Source: JBBIQS01 sp037442205 (GTDB taxonomy: Bacteria > Myxococcota > Myxococcia > Myxococcales > UBA5297). Taken from it: a DNA stretch of 64,000 bases. The notes beneath the pieces are model-generated. The model did no database searches and was not told the origin of the DNA. It saw nothing but the letters and a program-made list of their open reading frames with translations. Within the stretch, counting starts at the first letter, position 1; every line of letters begins with the position of its first letter. Positions 10,801-17,263 of the stretch are shown here, in pieces. The stretch lies in contig JBBIQS010000025.1 of NCBI GenBank assembly GCA_037442205.1, positions 1-64,000 on the forward strand, given 5' to 3'. The position numbers and the translations under genes are program-made.

Positions 10801-12351
10801 AAGGAGCTGTGCGACCAGGTGGACCGGGTCACCCTCTTCAACCTGGTGGCCACCGCCGAGGCCTTCGCCCAGGCCGGCCTCGAGCCCGAGGAGCTTTACG
10901 CCCACCTCCACCCGTCCCGCGTGACCACCACCCAGGGCTCGGGAATCGGCGGGATGGAGAAGCTGTCGCGGCTGTACAAGGACCCGCTGCTCGGCCGCGA
11001 GCGACAGACCGACAGCCTGCAGGAGACGCTGATCAACGTCATCGCCGGCTACGTGGTGCAGTCCTACCTCGGCTCCTACGGCGCGATGTCGGTCCCGGTC
11101 GGCGCCTGCGCCACCGCCGCCATCTCGATGCAGAGCGCGGTCGAGCAGATCCTGCAGAACGAGAGCGACTTCGTGGTCACCGGCGCAGTGGACGACTACG
11201 GGCTCGAGGGGGCCATCGGCTTCTCGGACATGAAGGCCACCGCCTCCAGCGAGGCCTGGGAGCAGCACGGCGTCGAGCCGCGCCACTTGTCGCGGCCCAA
11301 CGACCGCCGCCGCCTGGGATTCGTCGAGGCCCAAGGCGCCGGAGCCCTGCTGCTGTGCCGCGCCAGCATCGCCGCCAGGCTGGGGCTGCCGGTCTACGGC
11401 CTCGTGGCCTACTCCGGCAGCTTCTCCGACGGGATCTACCGCTCGGTGCCGGCGCCGGGACTGGGCGTGCTGGCCTGCGCCAGCGAAGAGCCGGTCGAGG
11501 GCCGCGATCCGCGGGGCGCCTGCGACTTCGCCGGGCGGCGAGAGCGACTGGCCCAGCTGGAAGCCAAGACCGAGGAGCTGGCAGGAGTGGTGGGCAAGGA
11601 GGAGGCGGCCAGCGTGGTGGCCCGGGCGCGGCGTCACCTGGGCCACGAGTTCTTCCACGCCGATTCGACCATCTCGCCGCTGCGCGGCGCGCTGGCGGTG
11701 TTCGGGCTGGGCCCGGACGACATCGCGGTGGTGAGCAAGCACGACACCTCGACCCAGGCCAACGACCTGAACGAGAACCGGCTCCACTCCTGGCTGCAGC
11801 AGAAGCTGGGGCGCACTCCGGAGCTGCCGCTGCTGGTGATCTCGCAGAAGTCGCTGACTGGCCACCCCAAGGGCGCGGCGGCGGCCTGGCAGATGATCGG
11901 CCTGCTGCAGGCGATGGCCGACGGAGTGGTGCCGGGCAACCGCAGCCTGGAGGACGTCGACCCGGCGATGGCCGAGTTCTCGCCGCTGACCTTCACCGAC
12001 CGGCCGATCGCCGTCGGCAAGGGGCGGATTCGCGCCGGCCTGGTGACCAGCCTGGGCTTCGGCCACGTCGGCGCCATCGTGGCCCTGGCCCACCCGAACC
12101 TCTTCTGGCGCATGCTCTCGGCCGAGCAGCGCGCGCGGTACCAGGAGCTGCTGGCCAGGCGGCAGCGCCGCGCCGCTGCCCGGCTGCAGCGGGTGCTCGC
12201 CGGCGCCGAGCCGCTGCTCACCCCGCGCATCAAGCGCCCGTTCGATGGCAAAGACGGTACCCTGGAGCAGGCGAAGAACGAGGCCGCGGTGCTGCTCGAC
12301 GCGCGCTCCCGGCTCCCGCCCGGCGCCTCGGTCTTCCGCGCCAAAAACTAG
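1894..12351 (+). CDS. fas: Single-chain type I fatty acid synthase (FAS I)
   Basis: A 3485-residue megasynthase that should build acyl-CoA from acetyl- and malonyl-CoA with NADPH and FMN. Domain order is that of a fused fungal beta+alpha chain, as in mycobacterial FAS I. Acetyltransferase: GHSQG, Ser about 232. FMN enoyl reductase: about 525-805, with GGGQVTSEIF and GGHHSWEDL. A linker, then a MaoC-type dehydratase: SGDHNPLH, about 1476. Malonyl/palmitoyl transferase: FPGQG near 1590, GHSVG Ser about 1693. Carrier domain with candidate phosphopantetheine Ser about 2073 (GGNSAKRNQ). Ketoreductase: from about 2455, Tyr2620/Lys2624. Ketosynthase: Cys about 3072, His about 3283 and 3324. There is no C-terminal phosphopantetheinyl transferase; that enzyme is the next gene. 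The ATG at 1894 follows AGGAGAG (1883-1889). The chain is longer than the mycobacterial enzyme (about 3070). The order AT-ER-DH-MPT-ACP-KR-KS excludes PKS and PUFA synthase. Confidence 0.96.
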   Translation: MSSNDSRKGSTGAQVQVESLLPGLDAPAEVVELLGDLFAPIARERPDARAHALAHTLRARLGDAHHGWEAQRVRRAREALDRYLDQARAPSEAAPRNVLAPIPSLLAQAHTGERPLAFVFGGQSATGFWDELAALYRASHETRALAGAVSHRLSSELASMRPDERALFTEGLDLAGWLERPRSRPRDAYLNSTLVSQPIIFVGQVGQYLRLLSSGYGREELRTSVRALAGHSQGLMPALLVSETWGKDQVVERAGDYAAYFLYQGLRMRQAYFAPAVPPSLLAEAQKAGAGAPAPMASVVGLTTDELRGLIARLGLRVYQTLDNARLRKVVSGPPAELEVLRRALADDFAEKKKARSAGRYGGPLRARDFQYLPFDGAYHSPYMADGMAPLLEDCRRLGFRLEKASLALPVIDTASGEDIREAGDVLARAVNVQFTEPVAWLADVRALVERGARTLLDFGPGEGVQRMTAAILRGTGALSLAVAVDAQRTLALRADQAPAAPLAYSSFAPGLVETADGRVRIDNRYTRFTGRSPVILPGMTPTTADAEIVVAAASAGFTSELAGGGQVTSEIFRKRMGEIARKIAPGAGVVLNALYLDPYLWKLQLGEDKLALRLRDEGLPLVGITVSAGVPPVEEAAALLRELTAHGLWLNSFKPGTAEQIEAVLAIADAVPEITFTIQIEGGKAGGHHSWEDLHELVAGSYDAIRQRSNLLLAVGGGIATEAQATAYLDGSWSLPLQLPAMPVDAVFVGTLAMAAKEARTAPQVKAELAQAKGTPEWVLDAESVGGMTSGRSQLDAALYSLDNYAAQAGRLLDAVARDPDSIPRRKAEIVAALAKTAKPYFGDVEEMTCAAVLARLFELMAIGEGGEYEDGRWLDRTHRSRALDLVRLLEARLHGGEAPFASIAADDAALDDPGALLARFDAAYPAARQTLVHPQDARAFLEICKRPGKPVSFVPVIDRDVRRWYKSDSLWQSHCRRFPAGSTLVIPGPEALAGIDQIDEPVAELLGRFEAHAVRSLAARVESRQATWSLERRRKTAPSGEEQGKLPCDAVPGESAQAFLARVAACGTGPLAAALTCPETVIVGKGVGGELRAVPNPLARLFSPAAGHAVRWHRAGDGVLCEVALEDSSGKVCVRARPRPASEGRHPLDVRLVAPSGIDGTAVELDLSLDWVEHAELGRLAWRYDDFLDSQLAFYARAIFGGPVEPVAAFAPARDQVTVTREAIAAFALATCDDSRGIVAPGEPALAPLNMSFALAWRSIFRALAGVRPDVVSLLHEENAVQAKAGWPVREGDTLDTVAYLASQESMPGGRRIAIVAELTRGQVPVAQITSSFFIRAPFGGGDSALERRAPYFAELRLSDSASCQLLLEQPWLSVTDPKKLAPGSVLRLVCSRFSEVAEGTRHRFEAKGELLAGETAIGAIELGPEQVPAGCRRHPVSELASLLAAPADSVRLPSPRALGTKLLTAPSDMAHYARASGDHNPLHVWAPLARLAGLDGTIVHGMWTASAALHRAVRLAAEGDGRRLIELQARFLAPVERGEPLAVRVRQLGMRRGARLVELDAAALRNGKEQPVLSGRATLAAPRQAYVFPGQGVQRVGMGMQAYARSAAARASWDEAEAICREELGFSLLQVVRENPRELPVRGQLLRHPSGVLFLTQFTQVAMATMAVAQVRELEERGALNSGAYFCGHSVGEYSALGALTGVVPLRALLQIVYQRGSTMDSLVQRDANGHSPFAMGVVRPHYAGQTEESTQALVAAVSRELGLPLEIVNYNIRGKQYSVTGDRAALRELSLRLEELQARGPGRDGKPAYLPVEGIDVPFHSTLLRDGVPLFRNSLDRCVPERFDYQQLVGRYLPNLVARPFELTRDFAEAVLAASGSPVVTELLGDWDAALADPGKAARRLFLELLAYQFASPVRWIETQELLFEPETGLEQFIEIGAGEQPVLSNMAQATLAAMPLRAGQIRVLHIEQHADQLLGPTGPVEEDPLPVPAETAREEAAPSATAPAVPAPSAIPSPAPQHPALAASGSSIADAPVSAAEALRLVLALQTRTRPEQLKETETLDELLGGNSAKRNQVLADIGGEFGIGAIDGAHELPLGELARQLAARAPRYQAPGRYLGASLDQSLARVLGGARFGKSDVLGHLGRAWGLGAGRAMSVALRIPLAGRDGASVRGGPLSPAPVASIGDRAAAEAWLDSLVLAYGREQGVDIRKPVAQSAAAAQVDSRALAALEEKILGKDGALARAAEALRPTADPGRELAVDSAAQAAQARLSAFEREHGEAYEAAIAGTFDPKKHVALASSWAWIRRDVAAYAAGLARGSASDRAELLRLAGRLDPQAIASALALAQVAEREGRSRDARALRELAERARKLPAFVADFTPTAPGLEVDENGDWRATTRPRPGEAEPSAFVESLLGSADHRPSVRGHESGQGFAGYEAALRRCTREGLSFAGRTALVTGAGPGGIALEIVKSILAGGGRVVLTTSTYTPERLAFYKRLYQERGGAGSELHVVPANQGSFADLESLVRWMTTAQPEATSPKGAWFPDLVVPFGALGDTASLGGSPRSQAALRVLLLGVEKLIAAIAEACKAEPGGQRRFHVLLPLSPNHGVFGGDGIYAESKAALEAVLNKWRSEQAFWGRQATVVGARIGWVRGTGLMSANDVLSEALETSAGVRTYSPEEMGLLLTALCSDELCEAAQREPLLADLTGGFASVKDIAAQVSALRLNLGRQAADRRRLRELRQKLDERLAGAKPQAALVAPKPRLRLEAPVPTEEELAALPPLDHLDLSRVVAIVGYGEASPWGSSRSRWDYEREGTLSLEGVVELAWIMGLIRPRQDGTGWEDAGSGQAVPDLEIKARYEKQVLSHAGVRITEPSLANFDPKGALSFAEVRLDQDFRFRAPNRADAEAMKRADPEHTTVLAEEDGSFTVVRKRGAVVRVPKALRVDRDVAGQVPSGWDAQRYGIPKELCDQVDRVTLFNLVATAEAFAQAGLEPEELYAHLHPSRVTTTQGSGIGGMEKLSRLYKDPLLGRERQTDSLQETLINVIAGYVVQSYLGSYGAMSVPVGACATAAISMQSAVEQILQNESDFVVTGAVDDYGLEGAIGFSDMKATASSEAWEQHGVEPRHLSRPNDRRRLGFVEAQGAGALLLCRASIAARLGLPVYGLVAYSGSFSDGIYRSVPAPGLGVLACASEEPVEGRDPRGACDFAGRRERLAQLEAKTEELAGVVGKEEAASVVARARRHLGHEFFHADSTISPLRGALAVFGLGPDDIAVVSKHDTSTQANDLNENRLHSWLQQKLGRTPELPLLVISQKSLTGHPKGAAAAWQMIGLLQAMADGVVPGNRSLEDVDPAMAEFSPLTFTDRPIAVGKGRIRAGLVTSLGFGHVGAIVALAHPNLFWRMLSAEQRARYQELLARRQRRAAARLQRVLAGAEPLLTPRIKRPFDGKDGTLEQAKNEAAVLLDARSRLPPGASVFRAKN

Positions 12352-12366
12352 AGGAGCCTCCGACGC

Positions 12367-12774
12367 ATGCTCTTGGGCATCGGGATCGACCTGGTCGAGG
12401 TAAACGAGCTGGCGAAGATGCTCGCCGACCGGGCCAGCCGCTTCGTCGAGGCGACCTTCACCTCGGCCGAGGTCGCCTACGGCGAGAGCGCCTCCTCGCA
12501 TCAACCGATGCGCCACCTGGCGGCGCGCTATGCCGCCAAGGAGGCGGCCATCAAGGCCTTCGACACCGCCTGCGCCGACCGCGGAATCGCCGCGCCCCCG
12601 ATCCTGCTGACCGAGATCGAGGTCACCCGGGACCAGGCCGGCCGCCCCTGGCTGGCGCTGCACGGGGAGGCCGAGCGCCTCGCCGAGCGCCTGGGTGCCG
12701 ACCGGGCCTGGGTCTCGCTGTCGCACGACGGCGACTACGCGGTGGCGGTGGTGGCACTCGAGCGGATGGGCTGA
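12367..12774 (+). CDS. acpS: Holo-[acyl-carrier-protein] synthase
   Basis: A 135-residue phosphopantetheinyl transferase of the AcpS type. It moves 4'-phosphopantetheine from CoA to the carrier-domain Ser. The metal-binding motifs are present: GIDLVEV (Asp8) and the block around AAKEAAIKAF (Glu59, Lys58), plus a C-terminal WVSLSHD. It starts 15 bases after the fas stop, and a GAGGAG ribosome site overlaps that stop, so the two genes are surely co-transcribed. The pairing suggests it serves the FAS I carrier domain, as in mycobacteria. It may also serve stand-alone ACPs elsewhere in the genome. Confidence 0.95.
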   Translation: MLLGIGIDLVEVNELAKMLADRASRFVEATFTSAEVAYGESASSHQPMRHLAARYAAKEAAIKAFDTACADRGIAAPPILLTEIEVTRDQAGRPWLALHGEAERLAERLGADRAWVSLSHDGDYAVAVVALERMG

Positions 12775-12808
12775 GCGCACAGGCGAGGGGAAATCGCCGC
12801 CCCTCGGC

Positions 12809-12814
12809 TATACT
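12809..12814 (+). promoter_or_regulatory. -10-like hexamer for a leaderless cheW mRNA
   Basis: TATACT lies six bases before the GTG at 12821, so transcription would begin at about the start codon. No good -35 is visible, and no Shine-Dalgarno lies at the right distance. Confidence 0.4.
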
Positions 12815-12820
12815 CCGCCC

Positions 12821-13273
12821 GTGCGCCACGTGGTCTTTCGCGTCGGACTGGAGCGGTACGGATTGCCCCTGGCGGCGGTCCGCGAAGTGGTCCAGCCCAG
12901 CCAGATGTCCAGGGTTCCCCGCTCGCCGAAGTCGGTGCGCGGCATCATGAACCTGCGCGGCCGGGTCGTGACTGTGGTCGACCTGGCGGCGCTGCTCGGA
13001 GTCGGCTGGCGGGAGGGCGAGACCCCACAGCTGCAGGGCAAGGTCGTCCTCCTCGACCGCGGCCGGCGCGACCTGGGCCTGCTGATCAGCGACGTCGACG
13101 GAGTTCACGCACTCGAGGAGCTCGCCCCGGCTCCGGGCGAGGTTTCACCGGCAGTGCGCGGAGTGGCCCGCGCCAGCCTGGGGGCGGTCACCGTCCTCGA
13201 CGCCGAGGGCCTCGACAAGCAGATCGCCGAGCTCTTCGCCGCCGGCACCCAGCCGCGCGCCGGCGCCCGCTAG
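12821..13273 (+). CDS. cheW: CheW-like chemotaxis coupling protein
   Basis: A 150-residue single CheW domain. It would bridge chemoreceptors to CheA in the cytoplasmic array. Typical features are the start HVVFRVGLERYGLPLAAVREV and the central RGIMNLRGRVVTVVDLAALL, followed by LGLLISDVDGV. The GTG at 12821 fits the start of the domain and lies just after a -10-like element; upstream extension gives non-CheW sequence. Its stop overlaps that of the convergent lspA within a shared CTAG. Confidence 0.9.
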   Translation: MRHVVFRVGLERYGLPLAAVREVVQPSQMSRVPRSPKSVRGIMNLRGRVVTVVDLAALLGVGWREGETPQLQGKVVLLDRGRRDLGLLISDVDGVHALEELAPAPGEVSPAVRGVARASLGAVTVLDAEGLDKQIAELFAAGTQPRAGAR

Positions 13274-13776
13274 GGCCGCGCCCCGTCCTGCGCCTTGGGG
13301 CTCGACTGCGCCTTCTGCTTGGGGGCGAAGACGAACAGCACCCCCACCCCGCACACCACCAGCATGTCGGCGACGTTGAAGTTCGGCCAGCGGAAGCCGC
13401 CGTGCCAGTAGATGAAGTCGACCACGAAACCCAGCCGGACCCGGTCGATGATGTTGCCGATCGATCCGGCGATGGCCATCCCGAAGCCGAGCTGGCTGCC
13501 GAGGTCGGCGCTGTGCAGCAGCAGCCCCACCAGCACCAGGGTCAGCGCCACCACCACTCCCAGCCGCAGCCAGACCGGCAGCGACTCCCCCAGGCCGAAG
13601 GCGAAGTTGCGGTTCTCGGCGTACTGCATGGTCAGCGCCCCGTCGATCACGTCGATCGATCCCCGGGTGAGCCGGTTGAGGGCCCAGACCTTGGTCGCCT
13701 GGTCGGCGCCGACCCCGACGGCGATGAGCGCCCCCGCGACGGCCAGGGCGACGGGCTTCATCCGCAACAGCGACAT
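13270..13776 (-). CDS. lspA: Lipoprotein signal peptidase II
   Basis: A 168-residue inner-membrane aspartyl protease that cleaves signal peptides of diacylglyceryl-modified prolipoproteins. Four hydrophobic segments are visible. Family motifs are present: an N-terminal DQATK, the AGSIGNIIDR segment with the first catalytic Asp, VVDFI, and FNVADM with the second. The ATG at 13776 has GAGGA upstream and gives the usual family length; the ATG at 13878 would add a polar N-terminus. It is a housekeeping gene sitting convergently inside the che genes. Many lipoproteins in this window would be substrates. Confidence 0.93.
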   Translation of the reverse strand: MSLLRMKPVALAVAGALIAVGVGADQATKVWALNRLTRGSIDVIDGALTMQYAENRNFAFGLGESLPVWLRLGVVVALTLVLVGLLLHSADLGSQLGFGMAIAGSIGNIIDRVRLGFVVDFIYWHGGFRWPNFNVADMLVVCGVGVLFVFAPKQKAQSSPKAQDGARP

Positions 13777-13803
13777 GGCAGATCCTCGCAAGCGTGGCCC
13801 GCC

Positions 13804-13832
13804 GTTATCCTTTGCCGCGCCGGCTTTGGCAA
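13804..13832 (-). promoter_or_regulatory. Promoter of lspA
   Basis: On the minus strand: TTGCCA, a 17-base spacer and GATAAC. This puts the transcript start about 20 bases before the lspA ATG. Confidence 0.5.
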
Positions 13833-13918
13833 CTTCCAGCGGCCGGCCCGGCCGCCGGCCCGCTGTCCGCTGAGTCAACAGCGACCCGCAAAAGACAGTG
13901 TCCGCCAGTGAAGCGTGC

Positions 13919-13948
13919 TTGAAGGGCCGTCGAGCGCCATGGTAGCGT
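13919..13948 (+). promoter_or_regulatory. Possible promoter of cheY-cheA-cheC
   Basis: TTGAAG (13919-13924), an 18-base spacer and TAGCGT (13943-13948), about 35 bases before the response-regulator gene. GAGGGG near 13972 is the ribosome site. Confidence 0.4.
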
Positions 13949-13985
13949 TCCGGCCTCTCGCGAAGAGTCGCAGAGGGGTTACGAA

Positions 13986-14351
13986 ATGGCCAAGCGGGTT
14001 CTCATCGTCGACGACGCGATCTTCATGCGCAACATGATCAAGGACATCTTCGCGTCCGGCGGGTTCGAGGTGGTGGGTGAAGCGGCCAACGGGCTGGAGG
14101 CGGTCGAGAAGTACAAGGAGCTCAAGCCCGACCTGACCACCATGGACATCGTGATGCCCTTCAAGAGCGGCATCGAGGCCACCCGCGAGATCATCAAGTT
14201 CGATCCCAACTCCGTGATCGTGATGTGCAGCGCCCTCGGCCAGGAGTCGCTGGTGATGGAGGCCATCGAGGCCGGCGCCAGCGACTTCATCGTCAAGCCG
14301 TTCAAGGCGGAAGACGTGCTGGCAGTGGTCAAGAAGGTCCTGGGCGAGTAG
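13986..14351 (+). CDS. cheY: CheY-like single-domain response regulator
   Basis: A 121-residue receiver domain with no output domain. The acidic pair Asp9-Asp10, phospho-acceptor Asp54 (TTMDIVMP), the switch region VIVMCSALGQ and Lys104 (FIVKPF) are all in place. It should accept phosphate from the CheA encoded 52 bases downstream and be dephosphorylated by the CheC two genes on. What it acts on (a motor, a motility regulator or an output protein) cannot be read from the sequence. Confidence 0.93.
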   Translation: MAKRVLIVDDAIFMRNMIKDIFASGGFEVVGEAANGLEAVEKYKELKPDLTTMDIVMPFKSGIEATREIIKFDPNSVIVMCSALGQESLVMEAIEAGASDFIVKPFKAEDVLAVVKKVLGE

Positions 14352-14403
14352 GCCCAGGCTGGCTTCGTAGAGGCTCACTCCAGCGCTGTCCGCGGGCAAC
14401 TCA

Positions 14404-16377
14404 ATGCCCATCGACATGTCGAAGTACCTGGGCCTCTTCACCAGCGAGGCCACCGAGCACCTGGAGGCCCTCTCCAAGGACCTGGTGCGCCTGGAGCAGG
14501 AGAAGAGCCCGGACCTGGTGGCGGCGATGTTCCGCCATGCCCACTCGGTCAAGGGCATGGCCGCCTCGATGGGCTTCGAGGGGATCACCACCCTGGCCCA
14601 CCGGGTCGAGGACCTGGTGGACCTGGTCCGCCGCCGCCCGGAGCTGATGAGCCCGGAGATCGCCGACCTGGTGCTGGCCGGCACCGACCAGCTGCAGGCC
14701 ATGGTCAAGGCCGCCGGGGCCAGCGAGCTGCAGCCCGACGCCAACCCGGTCATCGCCCGAATCCGCGGGCGGCTGGTGGCGCTGACCGGCAACGAGCCGG
14801 CGCCGACGCGGGTGGTCCCCACCATCGCCACCGGCGAGGCATCGGCGCCGGCCCCGGCGGCGCCTCCTCCGCCGGCGCCGCACGAGCCGGGGATGCCCCC
14901 GCGCTTCGCCCTCAAGATCAAGATCTCGCAGAGCTGCCCGGTGCCGGGCGTGCGCGCCTTCCTGGTGCACAAGAAGCTGGGAACGCTGGGCAACGTCTTC
15001 GAGCTCCACCCGCCGCTCGACGACCTCAAGGCCGGCCGCATCCCCGAGGGGCTGGTCACCATGCAGATCGAGGCCGCCAGCGCCGAGGCCATCCGCAAGG
15101 CGCTGTCGGTGGTGGCCGACCTGGAGACGGTGGAGCTGTCGCGCATCGAGCCCAAGGCCGGGCCGCCGGCCAGGCCGGCCGATGCCCAGCCCGAGGGTCC
15201 GCGGGCGGTGGGGGCCGAGCCGGCGCGCACGGTGAGGGTCAAGACCGAGCTGCTCGACTACTTCCTGGAGACGGTGGGCGAGCTGCTGCTCTCCACCGCC
15301 CACCTGCGCGAGGCCACCAAGGCGGTGCCCGAGGCCTTCCAGGGGCCTCTGGAGGAGGGGGTCGGGCGGCTGCACTCGATCGTCAAGGATCTGCACGACA
15401 AGGTGATGAGCGTGCGGATGACCCCGCTGTCGCTGATCACCGACCGGCTGCCGCGCGCCGCCCGCGACATCGCCCGCAAGTGCAACCGCGAGGTGGACCT
15501 GGTGGTCAGCGGCGCCGAGATCGAGCTCGATCGGGCGATCCTCGACGAGCTGGCCGATCCGCTGCTGCACCTGCTGCGCAACTGCATCGACCACGGCATC
15601 GAGGACTCGGAGGAGCGCGGCCGGTTGGGAAAGACGCTGCGCGGCCGGGTCACGGTCACCGGCCGGCGCGACCGCGACCGGGTGCTGTTGGAGATCGAGG
15701 ACGACGGCCGCGGCATGGACGCCGCCAGGCTCAAGGCCAACGCCGTCGAGCGCGGGCTGATCACCGCCGAGGCGGCGGCGGCCATGACCGACCGCGAGGC
15801 CTTCCTGCTCAGCTGCCTGCCGGGAGTCTCCACCGCCAAGGAGGTCACCGACGTCTCCGGGCGCGGGGTGGGGATGGACGCGGTCAAGCGAGCGGCGGAG
15901 GACGTCGGCGGGTCGCTGGACATCGACTCGGTGGCGGGGCGAGGGACGCGCTTCGTGCTGCGGCTGCCGCTGACGGTGGCGGTGGTCAACGTGCTGCTGG
16001 TCGGGGTGGGTGAGGAGATCTTCGGGCTGCCGATCGGCAAGGTCGAGGCGGTGGTGGAGGTCGATCCCGCGAAGCTGTCGCGCAGCCGCAACTCGCCGAT
16101 GCTCCACCACGACGGCGAGTTGCTGCCGGTCTATCCGCTCGGCGAGCTGCTCAATGTCGATCGACACCAGGCCGGCGGCGCCCGGCCCCACGTGGTGCTG
16201 GACGCCGAGGCCGGCCGGGTGGCCCTGGAGATCGACCGGCTGCTGGGTCAGGAGGAAGCGGTGCTCAAGCCGCTGTCGCGCCCGCTGGACCAGGTCACCG
16301 GGCTGGCCGGGGTCACCATCCTCGGCAGCGGGCGCCCGGTGTTCATCCTCGACGTCCCGCGCCTGCTCGCCGCCTAG
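14404..16377 (+). CDS. cheA: Chemotaxis histidine kinase CheA
   Basis: A 657-residue CheA with all five regions. The N-terminal Hpt domain carries the phosphorylated His47 (HAHSVKGMAA). A Pro/Ala-rich linker (about 130-165) leads to a P2-like domain (about 165-260). A dimerization helix pair begins near 280 (KTELLDYFLETVGELLL). The HATPase domain has the N-box Asn393 (LLRNCIDHGIE), EDDGRGMD near 434 and GRGVGMDAVK. A C-terminal CheW-like domain runs from about 515. It would phosphorylate the neighbouring CheY-like protein. Confidence 0.97.
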   Translation: MPIDMSKYLGLFTSEATEHLEALSKDLVRLEQEKSPDLVAAMFRHAHSVKGMAASMGFEGITTLAHRVEDLVDLVRRRPELMSPEIADLVLAGTDQLQAMVKAAGASELQPDANPVIARIRGRLVALTGNEPAPTRVVPTIATGEASAPAPAAPPPPAPHEPGMPPRFALKIKISQSCPVPGVRAFLVHKKLGTLGNVFELHPPLDDLKAGRIPEGLVTMQIEAASAEAIRKALSVVADLETVELSRIEPKAGPPARPADAQPEGPRAVGAEPARTVRVKTELLDYFLETVGELLLSTAHLREATKAVPEAFQGPLEEGVGRLHSIVKDLHDKVMSVRMTPLSLITDRLPRAARDIARKCNREVDLVVSGAEIELDRAILDELADPLLHLLRNCIDHGIEDSEERGRLGKTLRGRVTVTGRRDRDRVLLEIEDDGRGMDAARLKANAVERGLITAEAAAAMTDREAFLLSCLPGVSTAKEVTDVSGRGVGMDAVKRAAEDVGGSLDIDSVAGRGTRFVLRLPLTVAVVNVLLVGVGEEIFGLPIGKVEAVVEVDPAKLSRSRNSPMLHHDGELLPVYPLGELLNVDRHQAGGARPHVVLDAEAGRVALEIDRLLGQEEAVLKPLSRPLDQVTGLAGVTILGSGRPVFILDVPRLLAA

Positions 16378-16393
16378 GAATTGAGAGCCCGCC

Positions 16394-17029
16394 ATGGTCA
16401 GCCCGACGAGCGAGATGGTCCCCTTGAGCGAGCCCGAGCTCGACGCGCTGCGAGAGCTGGCCAACATCGGCTGCGGCAACGCCGCCAATGCGCTGTCGCG
16501 GCTGCTGGGAGGGCCGCGGGTGAGCATCTCGGTTCCCAGCGCCGAGTTCTCGCCGCTGAACAAGGTGGCCAACCGGGTCGGCGGCGAGAGCGAGCCGGTG
16601 GCGGCGGTGCAGCTCGACGTCAGCGGCGGGATCAGCGGGCAGCTGCTGCTGGTGATGGTCGAGACCAGCGTGCGCAAGCTGGCGGGGCTGTTGCTGGGGA
16701 GCATCCCCAGCCCGGGCCCGCTGACCGCTGAGGTGCGCTCAGCGATTCTCGAGACCGGCAACATCGTCGGCAGCGCCTGCCTGAGCGCCATCGGCACCGC
16801 CTTCGGGCTGCGGCTGATGCCCTCGATTCCCAAGCTGGCGTTGATGCCGGCCCTCGACGCCCTGGCGCAAGTGGTCGGTCCGCTGCCCGGAAGCCAGGCG
16901 CTGGTGCTCGAGACCCGCTTCTCCGTCTCCGGCCACGGCGAGCTCTCCGGGCACTTCCTGATCCTGCCCGAGCTGCCGTCGCTGCCGAGGCTGCTGGATG
17001 CGATGGGGCTGACCCCGTCGCGCGGCTAA
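16394..17029 (+). CDS. cheC: CheC-type CheY-P phosphatase
   Basis: A 211-residue CheC family protein. Both copies of the phosphatase signature (D/S-x3-E-x2-N) are present: DALRELAN with Glu21/Asn24, and SAILETGN with Glu120/Asn123. That suggests two active sites, as in canonical CheC. It would remove phosphate from CheY-P. CheD, its usual partner, is not in view. It starts 16 bases after cheA and is probably in the same operon. Confidence 0.9.
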   Translation: MVSPTSEMVPLSEPELDALRELANIGCGNAANALSRLLGGPRVSISVPSAEFSPLNKVANRVGGESEPVAAVQLDVSGGISGQLLLVMVETSVRKLAGLLLGSIPSPGPLTAEVRSAILETGNIVGSACLSAIGTAFGLRLMPSIPKLALMPALDALAQVVGPLPGSQALVLETRFSVSGHGELSGHFLILPELPSLPRLLDAMGLTPSRG

Positions 17030-17263
17030 CGCCGGCGATCCTGCGGCTCTCGGAATTCTCCCCGGACCGGCAGCAACTCGACCTCGACCCCCTCGTCGCC
17101 GGCACGCGTGCCGAGGAGCACCCACCGCCCCTGCTCCAGGCGGCCGGCGGGGATGGCAGCTCGTCTAGTCCGTTCGGCCAGCGCGACTTCCTTGGGAATC
17201 GAGAGGCCTGACCCTGGGTGCGACTCGGCACGCCGACCAGGGCCCTCCCGGGATTTTTCGACC
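17026..17263 (-). other. Coding-like frame after larC without a normal start
   Basis: On the minus strand, a frame +1 relative to larC runs from the end of larC to a TAG at 17026-17028 that overlaps the cheC stop. Its sequence looks protein-like (for example LSIPKEVALAERTRR and GRWVLLGTRAGDEGVEVELL). No ATG, GTG or TTG precedes this part. It may be a small gene with a rare start, a frameshifted LarC extension, a remnant or chance. I do not recognise a family. Confidence 0.25.

Noticed and set aside
1894..12351. Polyketide or polyunsaturated fatty acid synthase.
   Set aside because: The FMN enoyl reductase near the N-terminus, the order AT-ER-DH-MPT-ACP-KR-KS and the SGDHNPLH dehydratase fit FAS I, not PKS/PUFA layouts.
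10324..12780. 818-codon open frame antisense to fas, and several similar long antisense frames (for example 14401-16833 antisense to cheA, 30532-32433 antisense to the S1 gene).
   Set aside because: In GC-rich DNA long antisense frames arise by chance. The translations are rich in Arg, Gly, His and Gln with no family motifs, and each lies opposite a gene with clear motifs.
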